NCBI GenBank assembly: GCA_013139755.1 | Contig: WTAG01000392.1 | Span: 1-13,014, forward strand | From: Methylomarinum sp. | GTDB lineage: Bacteria; Pseudomonadota; Gammaproteobacteria; Methylococcales; Methylomonadaceae | Length of the DNA: 13,014 nucleotides | Reading direction: 5' to 3' | Shown: positions 1 to 7,180 of the stretch, one piece after another | Numbering within the stretch: position 1 is the stretch's first letter | How the letters are laid out: every line of letters starts with the position of its first letter | Translations under genes and position numbers: made by a program | Notes under the pieces: model-generated | Databases searched by the model: none | Seen by the model: only the letters and a program-made list of their open reading frames with translations | Told to the model about the DNA's origin: nothing

Positions 1-1410
1 TTTTTTACTATGCGCTAAATTTTGCTCGACACCATCTAGTTGACAAATAAAGTCTTTCCCTGAATCTTTTGCTTGATAGAGTGCAATGTCAGCACCTGAA
101 ATCAGATCACTAATAGTATTAGCATCTTTCGGATAAGTCGCAAGCCCGACTGAAATACTGATATGAATATTTTTATTTTTTAAACTATCAAATTCAAACT
201 CATTTTCCCTAACCGCTTGACGTAAACTTTCAGCCACTATTAAAGCATTTTCTGTGGAGGTTTCCGGTAAGATAACGGAAAACTCATCACCACCAATACG
301 CGCCAGCACATCGCCTTTACGTAAATTTTTTCTTAATGTTTGGGATATATGTATCAGAACCTGATCACCACACATATGGCCATGGCTGTCATTAACCCCT
401 TTAAAATTATCAAGATCTATAGACAGTATGGAAAACTGTGAGTGATGGCGAGTCGAACGCTCAACTTCATATTCAAGAATATCGTTAAAATAGCGACGAT
501 TATGCAATCCCGTCAATGGATCATGTTCGGCATAATATTCCAATTCATCCAATGATCGACTAAGGGACTTACTGGATCCCACGACCATAACCATAACTGC
601 AAGTATTGATCGGATAATGCTTTGTTCCTGAATACTGAGTGGATAGCCTGAAGCGTAGCCAACACCTAAAATTCCACCTAAGCCAGGTTTCCCCCCTAAT
701 ACACCAACAGTAATAATTTCAACTTCATCAATACTTCGCTGCGCCTCTATTCCTGATACATCAAACTCTTCAATATTAACCAGAGTATCAGCGTGCATAC
801 CCAGTTCGGAAATCAAATTTTCCGACAGGGTTTTACGAGCATAGTGTTTACTATCATCTGAATATTGCCCAAGGTAATACAAATAAATGTCGACGCCATT
901 TGCATCACTAAAAGCAATAGTGAAAAAATTCATCGGAAAAAAAACATGAAATTCACGCAAAATATCCTGTACAAACGTTTTCCATTGGGTCACATTTTCA
1001 TGCGATAAAATAATATTTTCCAACACACCCGACTGACGCTCAAATAGACTTTTATCGATTAATGTCAGAGAAAGCCGCTCCACTAATTCATGCGTTTCTA
1101 CGATTAAGGATTCAATCCGCTGATAATTTTGTACTATATCTTTATTGTGTTCATTTTTTAATAGGGCTAAATTAGCCCCTACATTTTTAAGGCGTTTAGC
1201 ATAAGTCGATACTTTTAAATGGACATCCTCCTCTCCTGACAGCTCATCCAATGCAGAAGAAACTTTATTTAACTCAATAAGGGTCATATCCATAAGACCT
1301 TTATCAAACATCTCTGTTCTAACCTGACATTCAAGTAACCCTGTTAAGTTTTGGATAATATGGGTATAAAAAGCCTTAAGCTGAGAAGGTTGTGAGTGAA
1401 AGCTTTCCAT
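1..1410 (-). CDS. GAF-like/GGDEF diguanylate cyclase, 3' end outside window
   Basis: Predicted cytoplasmic diguanylate cyclase that makes the second messenger c-di-GMP from two GTP. I translated it on the minus strand: 470 codons are open from ATG at 1410 to the window edge. Residues about 1-125 are predicted helical, about 130-285 resemble a GAF-type sensor module (ending GGILGVGYASGYPLS), and a GGDEF domain starts near HDPLTGLHNRR (about 296). The signature RIGGDEF has GGDEF at residues 373-377, with an RxxD product-inhibition site (R364, D367) five residues before it, so an active, feedback-inhibited enzyme is expected. No transmembrane segment is obvious. Its ATG shares one base with the TAA of the upstream ODP gene (TAATG), which implies translational coupling and a joint role. 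The domain is almost finished at the edge, so probably few residues are missing. The GGDEF call is firm; the GAF label is weaker and the ligand unknown. Confidence 0.93.
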   Translation of the reverse strand, partial: MESFHSQPSQLKAFYTHIIQNLTGLLECQVRTEMFDKGLMDMTLIELNKVSSALDELSGEEDVHLKVSTYAKRLKNVGANLALLKNEHNKDIVQNYQRIESLIVETHELVERLSLTLIDKSLFERQSGVLENIILSHENVTQWKTFVQDILREFHVFFPMNFFTIAFSDANGVDIYLYYLGQYSDDSKHYARKTLSENLISELGMHADTLVNIEEFDVSGIEAQRSIDEVEIITVGVLGGKPGLGGILGVGYASGYPLSIQEQSIIRSILAVMVMVVGSSKSLSRSLDELEYYAEHDPLTGLHNRRYFNDILEYEVERSTRHHSQFSILSIDLDNFKGVNDSHGHMCGDQVLIHISQTLRKNLRKGDVLARIGGDEFSVILPETSTENALIVAESLRQAVRENEFEFDSLKNKNIHISISVGLATYPKDANTISDLISGADIALYQAKDSGKDFICQLDGVEQNLAHSKK

Positions 1411-2132
1411 TAGTCTGATTCCAATGCAAGTAAATCACTGCCACAAGGTAAATCATACAGCCAATTTAGAAAGTCTTCTTTTGCCTGGCCTTTATACACA
1501 GGACCATGTTGTGGCGCAATAATATCAACATCCAGTTTACGCACCTGTTCAACCCAAAAACGTAATGCGCGGTTTGATGCCATATAACGCTTATGAAAAC
1601 CTTCAGTAAACTTTAAATGTTCAGTGAAATTATCAACGAAGATCTCGCAATCATCCTCTGGAACCATAGAGGCACCAACATCACCTGAAAATAGAATTTT
1701 TGAAATGGGATCGTAGACATTGATTTGTCCTGGTGAATGTAAAAAATGTGCTGGTACAAAGTTTAATTTCAGGCCAGAGGCTAATGTTCTTTGCTCACCT
1801 TCATCATTTATCCCGATAAATCGTTGCATACCGGTAATACCGTAATGGGGTAAAAAGCGATGCCAGATTTTAGATACATAGACTTTTGCTGAGGTAAGTC
1901 GCAACCAACTAGTCAAACCTCCTACGATATCAGGGTCTTGATGAGATAAAACGATGGCTTCAATATCTGCTGGCTTAACATGTTGCAACAATTCATTTAG
2001 CACATGAGGCATAACACCAAATCCACCTGGATCTAATAAAGTACCTTTACCATTATGGATGATTAGATACTGATTGGAGGGGATGCCATCCTCTTCTCCT
2101 GGCTCACTTTCATTTAACAGGATAAATCGATG
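1410..2132 (-). pseudogene. Oxygen-binding di-iron protein (ODP, MBL fold), 5' end cut off by IS insertion
   Basis: Main part of a flavodiiron-like metallo-beta-lactamase-fold protein of the ODP family, whose members bind O2 at a di-iron site in sensing roles. The frame is readable from the IS edge (2132) to TAA at 1410-1412. It includes the conserved early strands NQYLIIHNGKGTLLDPGG, which have no start codon and lie before the first ATG at 2012. In the rebuilt 252-residue protein the metal-ligand pattern is HQDPD (H76, D78, D80), H144 in HSPG, D163 in SGDVG and H221 in PQHGP, matching the flavodiiron order. There is no flavodoxin domain. Translation could restart at ATG 2012 (weak AGGTGG about 9 nt upstream), giving 200 residues without the first beta strands, which probably would not fold. 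An in-frame stop inside the IS (2148-2150) blocks readthrough fusion. The next gene is the coupled diguanylate cyclase. Confidence 0.85.
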
Positions 2133-2157
2133 TGAGGCTCCCCTAGTTTAACGGATA
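2133..2157 (+). repeat. IS3-type left terminal inverted repeat
   Basis: 25-bp end starting TGAGGCTCCCC and closing with TAACGGATA. It pairs with the right end at 19 of 25 positions. The matching blocks are TGAGG, TCCCC and TAACGGA. The ATG target-duplication copy lies directly outside it at 2130-2132. Confidence 0.9.
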
Positions 2158-2167
2158 CTTTAAATAA

Positions 2168-2180
2168 GCGACAATGTCGC
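2168..2180 (+). promoter_or_regulatory. Small hairpin just ahead of the orfA ribosome site
   Basis: GCGAC-AAT-GTCGC forms a 5-bp stem with a 3-nt loop, ending one base before the AAGGAG ribosome-binding site (2182-2187) of orfA. In DNA the dyad reads GCGACA-A-TGTCGC. It could limit transposase translation from outside transcripts or serve as an OrfA operator; both are inference from position only. Confidence 0.4.
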
Positions 2181-2194
2181 TAAGGAGTATCCAA

Positions 2195-2506
2195 ATGACA
2201 AATAAAAGAAAGCCCTATAAAACCTATACCCGAGAGTTCAAAATTGAAGCTGTTCGTTTAATGAACGAATCTGATAAGCCCTCATCTGAGTTAGCAGCAG
2301 AACTGGGTATTCGTCGTAATCAGCTATATAAATGGAAGGAGCAGCTTGAAAATAAAGGTACGGAGGCCTTTCCAAATAAGTCGGGGCGGCCTCGTAAGGA
2401 AAATCAGAGTGAAATGGTGACACTTCGTCAAGAAAATGATCGTCTGAGAGAGGAAGTTGAAATCTTAAAAAAGGCCGCAGCGTACTTTGCCAGGGAACTC
2501 AAGTGA
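2195..2506 (+). CDS. IS3-family OrfA, helix-turn-helix transposase subunit
   Basis: 103-residue DNA-binding part of the IS3 transposase; it recognises the IS ends and, alone, usually represses or tunes transposition. The start chosen is ATG 2195 because a strong AAGGAG lies 7 nt upstream. An in-frame ATG at 2174 lies within the hairpin sequence and has no such site. The protein opens with YTREFKIEAVRLM, followed by the helix-turn-helix SSELAAELGIRRNQLYKWKE (residues about 30-49). It ends in a leucine-rich coiled-coil stretch (VTLRQENDRLREEVEILKKA) used for multimerisation. The TGA stop (2504-2506) overlaps the orfB GTG. A slippery A_AAA_AAG near its end shifts part of the ribosomes into orfB. 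Confidence 0.93.
   Translation: MTNKRKPYKTYTREFKIEAVRLMNESDKPSSELAAELGIRRNQLYKWKEQLENKGTEAFPNKSGRPRKENQSEMVTLRQENDRLREEVEILKKAAAYFARELK
2467..2473 (+). promoter_or_regulatory. Programmed -1 frameshift site A_AAA_AAG
   Basis: In the orfA frame the heptamer reads TTA-AAA-AAG with the break A_AAA_AAG, the canonical IS3-family slippery sequence. Slipping back one base moves ribosomes into the orfB frame. That frame is open from here through the orfB GTG without a stop, so an OrfAB fusion transposase of about 380 residues can be made. Confidence 0.85.
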
Positions 2507-3363
2507 AGTACGCGTTCATTAAAAATCAGAGGCAATGGCATGCCTTAACACGTTTATGTTCAGTACTGAATGTATCGACCAGTGGTTATTATGATTGGTT
2601 AGATAGACCACCCTGTGCGACTGAGCGGATGAACAAAAGATTATTAAGCAAAATACGATGCTTTCATCAATCAAGTCGCCAAACCTATGGTTCACCTCGC
2701 ATTCACAAAGATTTACTCACATCAGGCGAACATGCCGGCGTTAACCGTGTTGCAAAGCTGATGAAGGCGGCCGGTATTCGATCAAAGATGAGCAAACGGT
2801 TTATCATAACGACGAACTCTAAAAACACCTTAGCACCGGCACCCGATCGCTTGAAAAGAGTATTTCGTACCACACAACCAAATCAGGCTTGGGTATCTGA
2901 TACAACCTTTATTCGAACTCGTCAGGGCTGGCTATACCTTGCCATCATGCTTGATTTATATTCTCGTCAAGTGATCGGTTGGGCAATGAGTGACCGTAAC
3001 AACACAAAACTGGTGATTGATGCCTTGCAAATGGCTGTCGCTCGGAGGCATATTGAAAAGCCTGTCATCGTACATTCTGATCAAGGTAGCACCTATGCCT
3101 CGGGTGATTACCAGCGGCTGCTCAGTCAGCACGGCATGTTGCCGAGTATGAGGCGAAAAGGTGAATGTTATGACAATGCGGTGGCAGAGAGCTTCTTCGG
3201 GACATTAAAAACTGAATGGGTAGATGATGAAGATTATCGAACAAGAGAACAAGCAAAACAAAGCTTGTTTGAATATATTGAGGTATTTTACAATCGACAA
3301 CGAAGACATTCGTATTTGGGGTATGTAAGCCCAAACGAATATGAGCAGGCTAATGCCCTTTAG
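2503..3363 (+). CDS. IS3-family OrfB, DDE integrase-type transposase
   Basis: 286-residue catalytic domain of the IS3 transposase, an RNase H-fold (rve) enzyme that cuts and joins the IS ends by copy-out/paste-in transposition. The triad is D133 (WVSDTTFI), D193 (HSDQGSTY) and E229 (NAVAESFF). D193 and E229 are 35 residues apart, the classic DD35E spacing. The N-terminal HTH_21-like segment contains QTYGSPRIHKDL. Translation probably occurs mainly as the OrfAB frameshift product. The separate GTG start at 2503 overlaps the orfA stop as GTGA. No internal stop or truncation is present, and the C-terminus YNRQRRHSYLGYVSPNEYE is typical and complete. Confidence 0.95.
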   Translation: MKYAFIKNQRQWHALTRLCSVLNVSTSGYYDWLDRPPCATERMNKRLLSKIRCFHQSSRQTYGSPRIHKDLLTSGEHAGVNRVAKLMKAAGIRSKMSKRFIITTNSKNTLAPAPDRLKRVFRTTQPNQAWVSDTTFIRTRQGWLYLAIMLDLYSRQVIGWAMSDRNNTKLVIDALQMAVARRHIEKPVIVHSDQGSTYASGDYQRLLSQHGMLPSMRRKGECYDNAVAESFFGTLKTEWVDDEDYRTREQAKQSLFEYIEVFYNRQRRHSYLGYVSPNEYEQANAL

Positions 3364-3369
3364 TTAATC

Positions 3370-3394
3370 TGTCCGTTATTTTGGGGGAACCTCA
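3370..3394 (-). repeat. IS3-type right terminal inverted repeat
   Basis: Read on the minus strand it starts TGAGGTTCCCC and ends TAACGGACA, mismatching the left end at six positions. It begins 7 bp after the orfB stop. The second ATG target-duplication copy is at 3395-3397, directly outside. Confidence 0.9.
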
Positions 3395-3433
3395 ATGTGA
3401 CCCCCCATTATATAAAGATATATTGTTACGCAT
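3395..3433 (-). pseudogene. Detached first 13 codons of the ODP gene
   Basis: Start of the interrupted di-iron protein gene, left on the far side of the IS. On the minus strand, ATG at 3433-3431 opens MRNNISLYNGGSH. The last codon (CAT, 3397-3395) is the right copy of the 3-bp target duplication. The next codon in frame is TGA, made by the first three bases of the IS right end, so translation stops exactly at the junction. Joined to the frame at 2129 it gives NGGSHRFILLNESEPG, the expected N-terminus of this family. A weak GGGA lies about 6 nt before the ATG. The native promoter should lie in the 3434-3607 region and now reads into the transposase genes in antisense. Confidence 0.85.
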
Positions 3434-3607
3434 TTTTATTCCCATATATTTTGCAAGAAAAATAATAACACAGCAGAAATTAATGTGAACCATTGCCCGA
3501 GGCCAATTTTATTAAAACAGCTGTGGATTAATGTGCATAGAGCTGATGGCTGAGCTAAGATAGAACACGCAATGTTCTCTCAAATAATTATGGTGAGGTC
3601 AGACAGT
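3434..3607. promoter_or_regulatory. Divergent upstream region of the ODP operon and ppsA
   Basis: This gap must hold the original minus-strand promoter of the ODP-cyclase operon and the plus-strand promoter of ppsA, since the genes point away from each other. It is AT-rich. ATTAATGTG occurs twice in direct orientation (3479-3487 and 3527-3535), a possible shared operator but short enough to be chance. No sigma-70 pair convinced me on either strand. The ppsA ribosome site GAGGT (3595-3599) is at the right end. Confidence 0.35.
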
Positions 3608-6028
3608 ATGAGCTATCAATATATTCGTTTTTTTGAAGAAATAGAAATTAATGATATTCCTCTTGTGGGCGGTAAAAATGCTTCACTGGGAGAGATGTAT
3701 CAAAAATTGGGATCTCAGGGCGTTAAGGTACCGAACGGTTTCGCTATTACTGCTGAGGCTTATCGCTATATTCTGAAAAGCAGCAACAGTTGGGATGAAT
3801 TACGAGCAACACTTAACGGTTTACAAGCAAATGATGTCGAAAACCTGACTCGTTGCGGAAAAAAAGCCAGAGAGATTGTCTACTCAGCCGCTTTTCCTGC
3901 TGATCTGGAAATGGAAATCAGTCAAGCCTACCAACAACTACAACTGCAGTATGGTTCTGACCTGAGTCTTGCGATACGCAGTTCGGCTACAGCAGAGGAT
4001 TTACCAACTGCCAGTTTTGCAGGACAACAGGATACTTATCTTAATATTACTGGTGTCGCTGATTTGCTGGAATCCTGTCATCGCTGCTTTGCCAGCCTGT
4101 TTACTGATCGCGCGATTCATTACCGTATGGATCAGGGCTTTGATCACCTAAGCGTAGCACTATCTATTGGGGTAATGAAAATGGTGCGCTCCGATCTTGC
4201 CAGTAGCGGGGTGATGTTTACACTGGATACCGAATCTGGCTTTAGAGATGTGGTGTTTATTACTGCAGCCTATGGATTGGGGGAAAATGTGGTGCAGGGC
4301 ACGGTAGAGCCTGATGAGTTTTATGTGCATAAACCTACCTTTATACAAGGTCATCGCAGTGTATTGCGACGAGTGTTGGGTCTTAAAAAAATCAAAATGA
4401 TTTATAACAACGGTACCACTCGTGAAGCCACCAAAAATGTGATTACCTCTGCTAAGGATCGGGACCGTTTCTGTTTAAGTGATAGCGATGTTCTGGACTT
4501 GGCTGACTATGCCATCAAAATTGAACAGCTTTACAGTGAAGTTGCCAGAAAGGATAGACCCATGGATATGGAATGGGCTAAGGATGGGCTGGACGGTGAG
4601 TTATATATTGTTCAGGCCAGACCGGAAACTGTGAGCTCACAAAAACAAGAGCTGTTGTTAGAAGAGCATCAGCTACAGGGCAGCGGTAAAGTTATCACGA
4701 AAGGACATGCGGTGGGAGGCAAAATTGCTAACGGCATAGCGCATGTAATTAATAGTCCAAAAAAACTGTCTGAATTTCGTGCTGGCGAGGTGTTAGTTAC
4801 CGATACCACCTCACCAGACTGGGAACCCATTATGAAAATTGCCTCCGCCATAGTCACTAATCGTGGCGGACGCACCTGTCATGCGGCAATTATTGCCCGA
4901 GAGCTTGGTATTCCAGCAGTTATAGGTTGTGATAACGCAACAACTGAAGTGGCTAATGGAGAACAAGTAACCGTCTGCTGTGCCGAGGGAGATACTGGCA
5001 AAGTCTATCAAGGCAATATTCCATTCCATATTGAGAAAACTAATCTGGCGGAATTAAAACGCCCCAAAACCAAGATAATGCTCAACTTGGGCAATCCTGA
5101 TCTAGCATTCAAAACAAGTTTTCTGCCAAACGATGGTGTCGGGCTTGCGAGAATGGAGTTTATTATCAATGAATATATCAAGGTACACCCAATGGCCTTG
5201 TTACATGTCGATCAGGTACAAGATAGCAAGCAAAAGCGAGAAATTAAACGCTTACTGCTAGGTTATGACAATCCAGCCGATTATTTTGTACGTCGTTTAT
5301 CTGAAGGCGTAGGCACGATTGCCGCAGCCTTTTACCCAAAACCCGTTATCGTTCGCATGTCTGACTTTAAAAGCAATGAGTATGCATCGCTACTTGGTGG
5401 TACTGCTTTTGAAGCTAAAGAAGAAAACCCGATGATTGGCTTTCGTGGGGCTGCCCGTTATACTCATCCAGCTTATCAGCAAGGCTTTGAGCTGGAATGC
5501 GCTGCCATGAAACGTGTGCGTGACGACATGGGGTTAACAAATGTGATCCTGATGATTCCATTCTGTCGCAGAGTTGAGGAAGGAAAAAGAGTACTGGCAA
5601 AAATGGCCGAATTAGGTTTAAAACAGGGCGAAAATGGCTTAAAGGTCTATGTCATGTGTGAAATCCCAAATAATGTCATTCAAGTGGATGCGTTTGCCAA
5701 ATTATTTGATGGTTTTTCCATAGGATCAAACGATTTAACTCAATTAATGCTGGGCGTAGATAGGGATTCTGAAATTATTGCCTTTGATTTTGATGAGCGT
5801 GATCCAGGGGTTAAAGAAGTAATTCGTATGGCCGTTGAAGGAGCAAAACGTAATGACCGTTACTCGGGAATATGCGGACAAGCACCTTCTGATTATCCAG
5901 AAATGGCTGAATTTCTGGTAGGACTGGGGATAGGCTCGATGAGTCTAAATCCAGATACCATAATTAAAACCACCCTGCACGTGCTGGAGGTGGAAAAACG
6001 TTTACTGCAAGCTGGTTCACAAAAGTAG
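3608..6028 (+). CDS. ppsA: Phosphoenolpyruvate synthase (pyruvate, water dikinase)
   Basis: Cytoplasmic gluconeogenic enzyme: pyruvate + ATP + water gives PEP + AMP + phosphate. I start it at ATG 3608 (806 residues; E. coli PpsA has 792) because GAGGT lies 8 nt upstream and MSYQYIRFFEEI matches the family start. The longer frame from 3572 adds 12 residues without a clear ribosome site. The nucleotide/pyruvate-binding domain opens with VGGKNASLGEM (21-30) and includes LAIRSSATAEDLPTASFAGQ. The swivelling phosphohistidine domain has NRGGRTCHAAIIARELG with catalytic H425. The C-terminal PEP/pyruvate barrel has SIGSNDLTQLMLGVDRDS and the catalytic Cys C756 in SGICGQAPSDYPE. All key residues are present. 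It is monocistronic in this window and convergent with the 5'-nucleotidase gene. I saw no PpsR-type partner kinase here. Confidence 0.97.
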   Translation: MSYQYIRFFEEIEINDIPLVGGKNASLGEMYQKLGSQGVKVPNGFAITAEAYRYILKSSNSWDELRATLNGLQANDVENLTRCGKKAREIVYSAAFPADLEMEISQAYQQLQLQYGSDLSLAIRSSATAEDLPTASFAGQQDTYLNITGVADLLESCHRCFASLFTDRAIHYRMDQGFDHLSVALSIGVMKMVRSDLASSGVMFTLDTESGFRDVVFITAAYGLGENVVQGTVEPDEFYVHKPTFIQGHRSVLRRVLGLKKIKMIYNNGTTREATKNVITSAKDRDRFCLSDSDVLDLADYAIKIEQLYSEVARKDRPMDMEWAKDGLDGELYIVQARPETVSSQKQELLLEEHQLQGSGKVITKGHAVGGKIANGIAHVINSPKKLSEFRAGEVLVTDTTSPDWEPIMKIASAIVTNRGGRTCHAAIIARELGIPAVIGCDNATTEVANGEQVTVCCAEGDTGKVYQGNIPFHIEKTNLAELKRPKTKIMLNLGNPDLAFKTSFLPNDGVGLARMEFIINEYIKVHPMALLHVDQVQDSKQKREIKRLLLGYDNPADYFVRRLSEGVGTIAAAFYPKPVIVRMSDFKSNEYASLLGGTAFEAKEENPMIGFRGAARYTHPAYQQGFELECAAMKRVRDDMGLTNVILMIPFCRRVEEGKRVLAKMAELGLKQGENGLKVYVMCEIPNNVIQVDAFAKLFDGFSIGSNDLTQLMLGVDRDSEIIAFDFDERDPGVKEVIRMAVEGAKRNDRYSGICGQAPSDYPEMAEFLVGLGIGSMSLNPDTIIKTTLHVLEVEKRLLQAGSQK

Positions 6029-6251
6029 GCAAACAGTCTTAACATTATAAATAAATCAGCCTATTTACTTGATTAAAGTCCGTCCAACAATTATCCGCTT
6101 AGGAACGCGCACAGAATAGGTTTGGCAACTGGCGCAGAATTTTTATTCGTATTCAACTAACACATGGATGTGTGTAGATAGAACAATGCAGGAGCAATTG
6201 TCGAGACGTAGTAACAGGCGCGAAGCACATGGTTTTGTTTGAATATTAGGA
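6029..6251. other. Convergent gap between ppsA and the 5'-nucleotidase gene
   Basis: 223 bp where both flanking transcripts end. I see no convincing terminator hairpin with a T-tract for either side and no credible small gene. The only structure is a short dyad ACACAT-GG-ATGTGT (6160-6173), whose 2-nt loop is too tight for a good RNA hairpin. Confidence 0.4.
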
Positions 6252-7160
6252 TTACTCATTCTTATAGGGCACTTTAGCCGTAGGGACAACTCTTGATGCT
6301 GGCACACAATGTACATCTTGATCATCAAAAAATATATCTGCCCTAAATGCCGCTAGCACCTCGTGTTTACTAACGCCGCCCATAAAGTGCACTTCATCAA
6401 TCATTACATTCCATTCTGCCAAAGTACGTATAACGCGTTCATGAGCCGGGCTATTTCTAGCCGTAATTAAAGCTGTTCTTATAGGGCAGGGTTTATCTTT
6501 ATTATTAAATTCTGACTGAACCTTTGATACTGACTTTAATAACGAGGCAAATGGCCCCTCAGGTATAGGTTTATTAGCATTTTCCCTCTCATGTTTTATA
6601 AATTCTTCTAGCCCCTTTTCTTTATATATTTTCTCTGACTCATCAGAAAAAATAACCGCATCACCATCAAAAGCAATTTTAATTAACTGCTTATCAATTT
6701 TCGTTTCGGGTGTATATTTTCCAAACTTATATATTCTTGCCGCTGCAAACCCAGCATCGATTGCCTCCTGGACATCATGCTCATTAGCAGAAAGAAAAAG
6801 ATCAACTTTATATGGCGACAAATATCTTGATATGTTCTCGCCTCCCGTCCATGCAGAGCGAGTAATATCAAGATTATAGTGCTCAATAGATTGGGTAATT
6901 CTTAAACTGGTTACCGCATTATTTCGGGATAGAATAATGACCTCTACCAACTTTTCTTTCATACCCGTATTTAATGCCAATATATTTTTGACTAGCCTAA
7001 AAGCGGTTCCAGGACGAAGAACATTATCCACATGATCAAGTTCATGTTTAATATAAGGTTTTATGCCCTCTTTTTCATAGATTTCATTATCCTTTTCCAA
7101 ATCAAATAATGCTCTAGTGGAAATACCGACTACCAGAACTTTAGATAAGTCGTACGACAT
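6252..7160 (-). CDS. Cytosolic 5'-nucleotidase I (NT5C1-like, AMP-preferring)
   Basis: Predicted HAD-fold phosphatase that releases phosphate from nucleoside monophosphates, mainly AMP in studied relatives. The 302 residues match the NT5C1 (cN-I) family along their length. FDGDAVIFSDESE (164-176) carries the nucleophile D165 and acid/base D167. CPIRTALITARNS (225-237) is motif II, K265 in GGVSKHE is a motif III candidate, and IFFDDQDVH (276-284) supplies the metal-binding acidic pair. An N-terminal region (RPGTAFRLVKNIL, ILSRNNAVTSLRI, WTGGENISRYL) is also conserved in animal cN-I. No signal peptide, so cytoplasmic. Start ATG 7160 has AAGGAGA 6 nt upstream. It begins 20 bp after the DASS transporter stop, so the two are probably one transcript with the transporter first. 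Physiological substrate is inferred. Confidence 0.92.
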   Translation of the reverse strand: MSYDLSKVLVVGISTRALFDLEKDNEIYEKEGIKPYIKHELDHVDNVLRPGTAFRLVKNILALNTGMKEKLVEVIILSRNNAVTSLRITQSIEHYNLDITRSAWTGGENISRYLSPYKVDLFLSANEHDVQEAIDAGFAAARIYKFGKYTPETKIDKQLIKIAFDGDAVIFSDESEKIYKEKGLEEFIKHERENANKPIPEGPFASLLKSVSKVQSEFNNKDKPCPIRTALITARNSPAHERVIRTLAEWNVMIDEVHFMGGVSKHEVLAAFRADIFFDDQDVHCVPASRVVPTAKVPYKNE

Positions 7161-7180
7161 ATTTTCTCCTTAGCACCCAC

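Larger units (their letters stand above)
2133..3394 (+). mobile_element. Complete IS3-family insertion sequence, 1262 bp
   Basis: The element begins TGAGGCTCCCC and ends in its imperfect complement GGGGGAACCTCA. It carries orfA and orfB with a programmed frameshift site and is flanked by identical ATG trinucleotides (2130-2132 and 3395-3397), the 3-bp duplication typical of the IS3 group. Size, gene order and ends all fit IS3-group elements of about 1.26 kb. Both reading frames are open, the catalytic residues are present and the duplication is exact, so the insertion looks recent and the copy potentially active. It sits in the ODP gene in the opposite orientation. I could not assign an ISfinder name from memory. 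Confidence 0.95.

Noticed and set aside
1410..2012. Intact 200-residue MBL-fold gene
   Set aside because: Conserved N-terminal family sequence continues in frame upstream of 2012 to the IS edge and resumes beyond it, so the gene is interrupted rather than short.
3572..3607. Twelve-residue N-terminal extension of PEP synthase from ATG 3572
   Set aside because: ATG 3608 has a better-placed GAGGT and matches the family's usual start.
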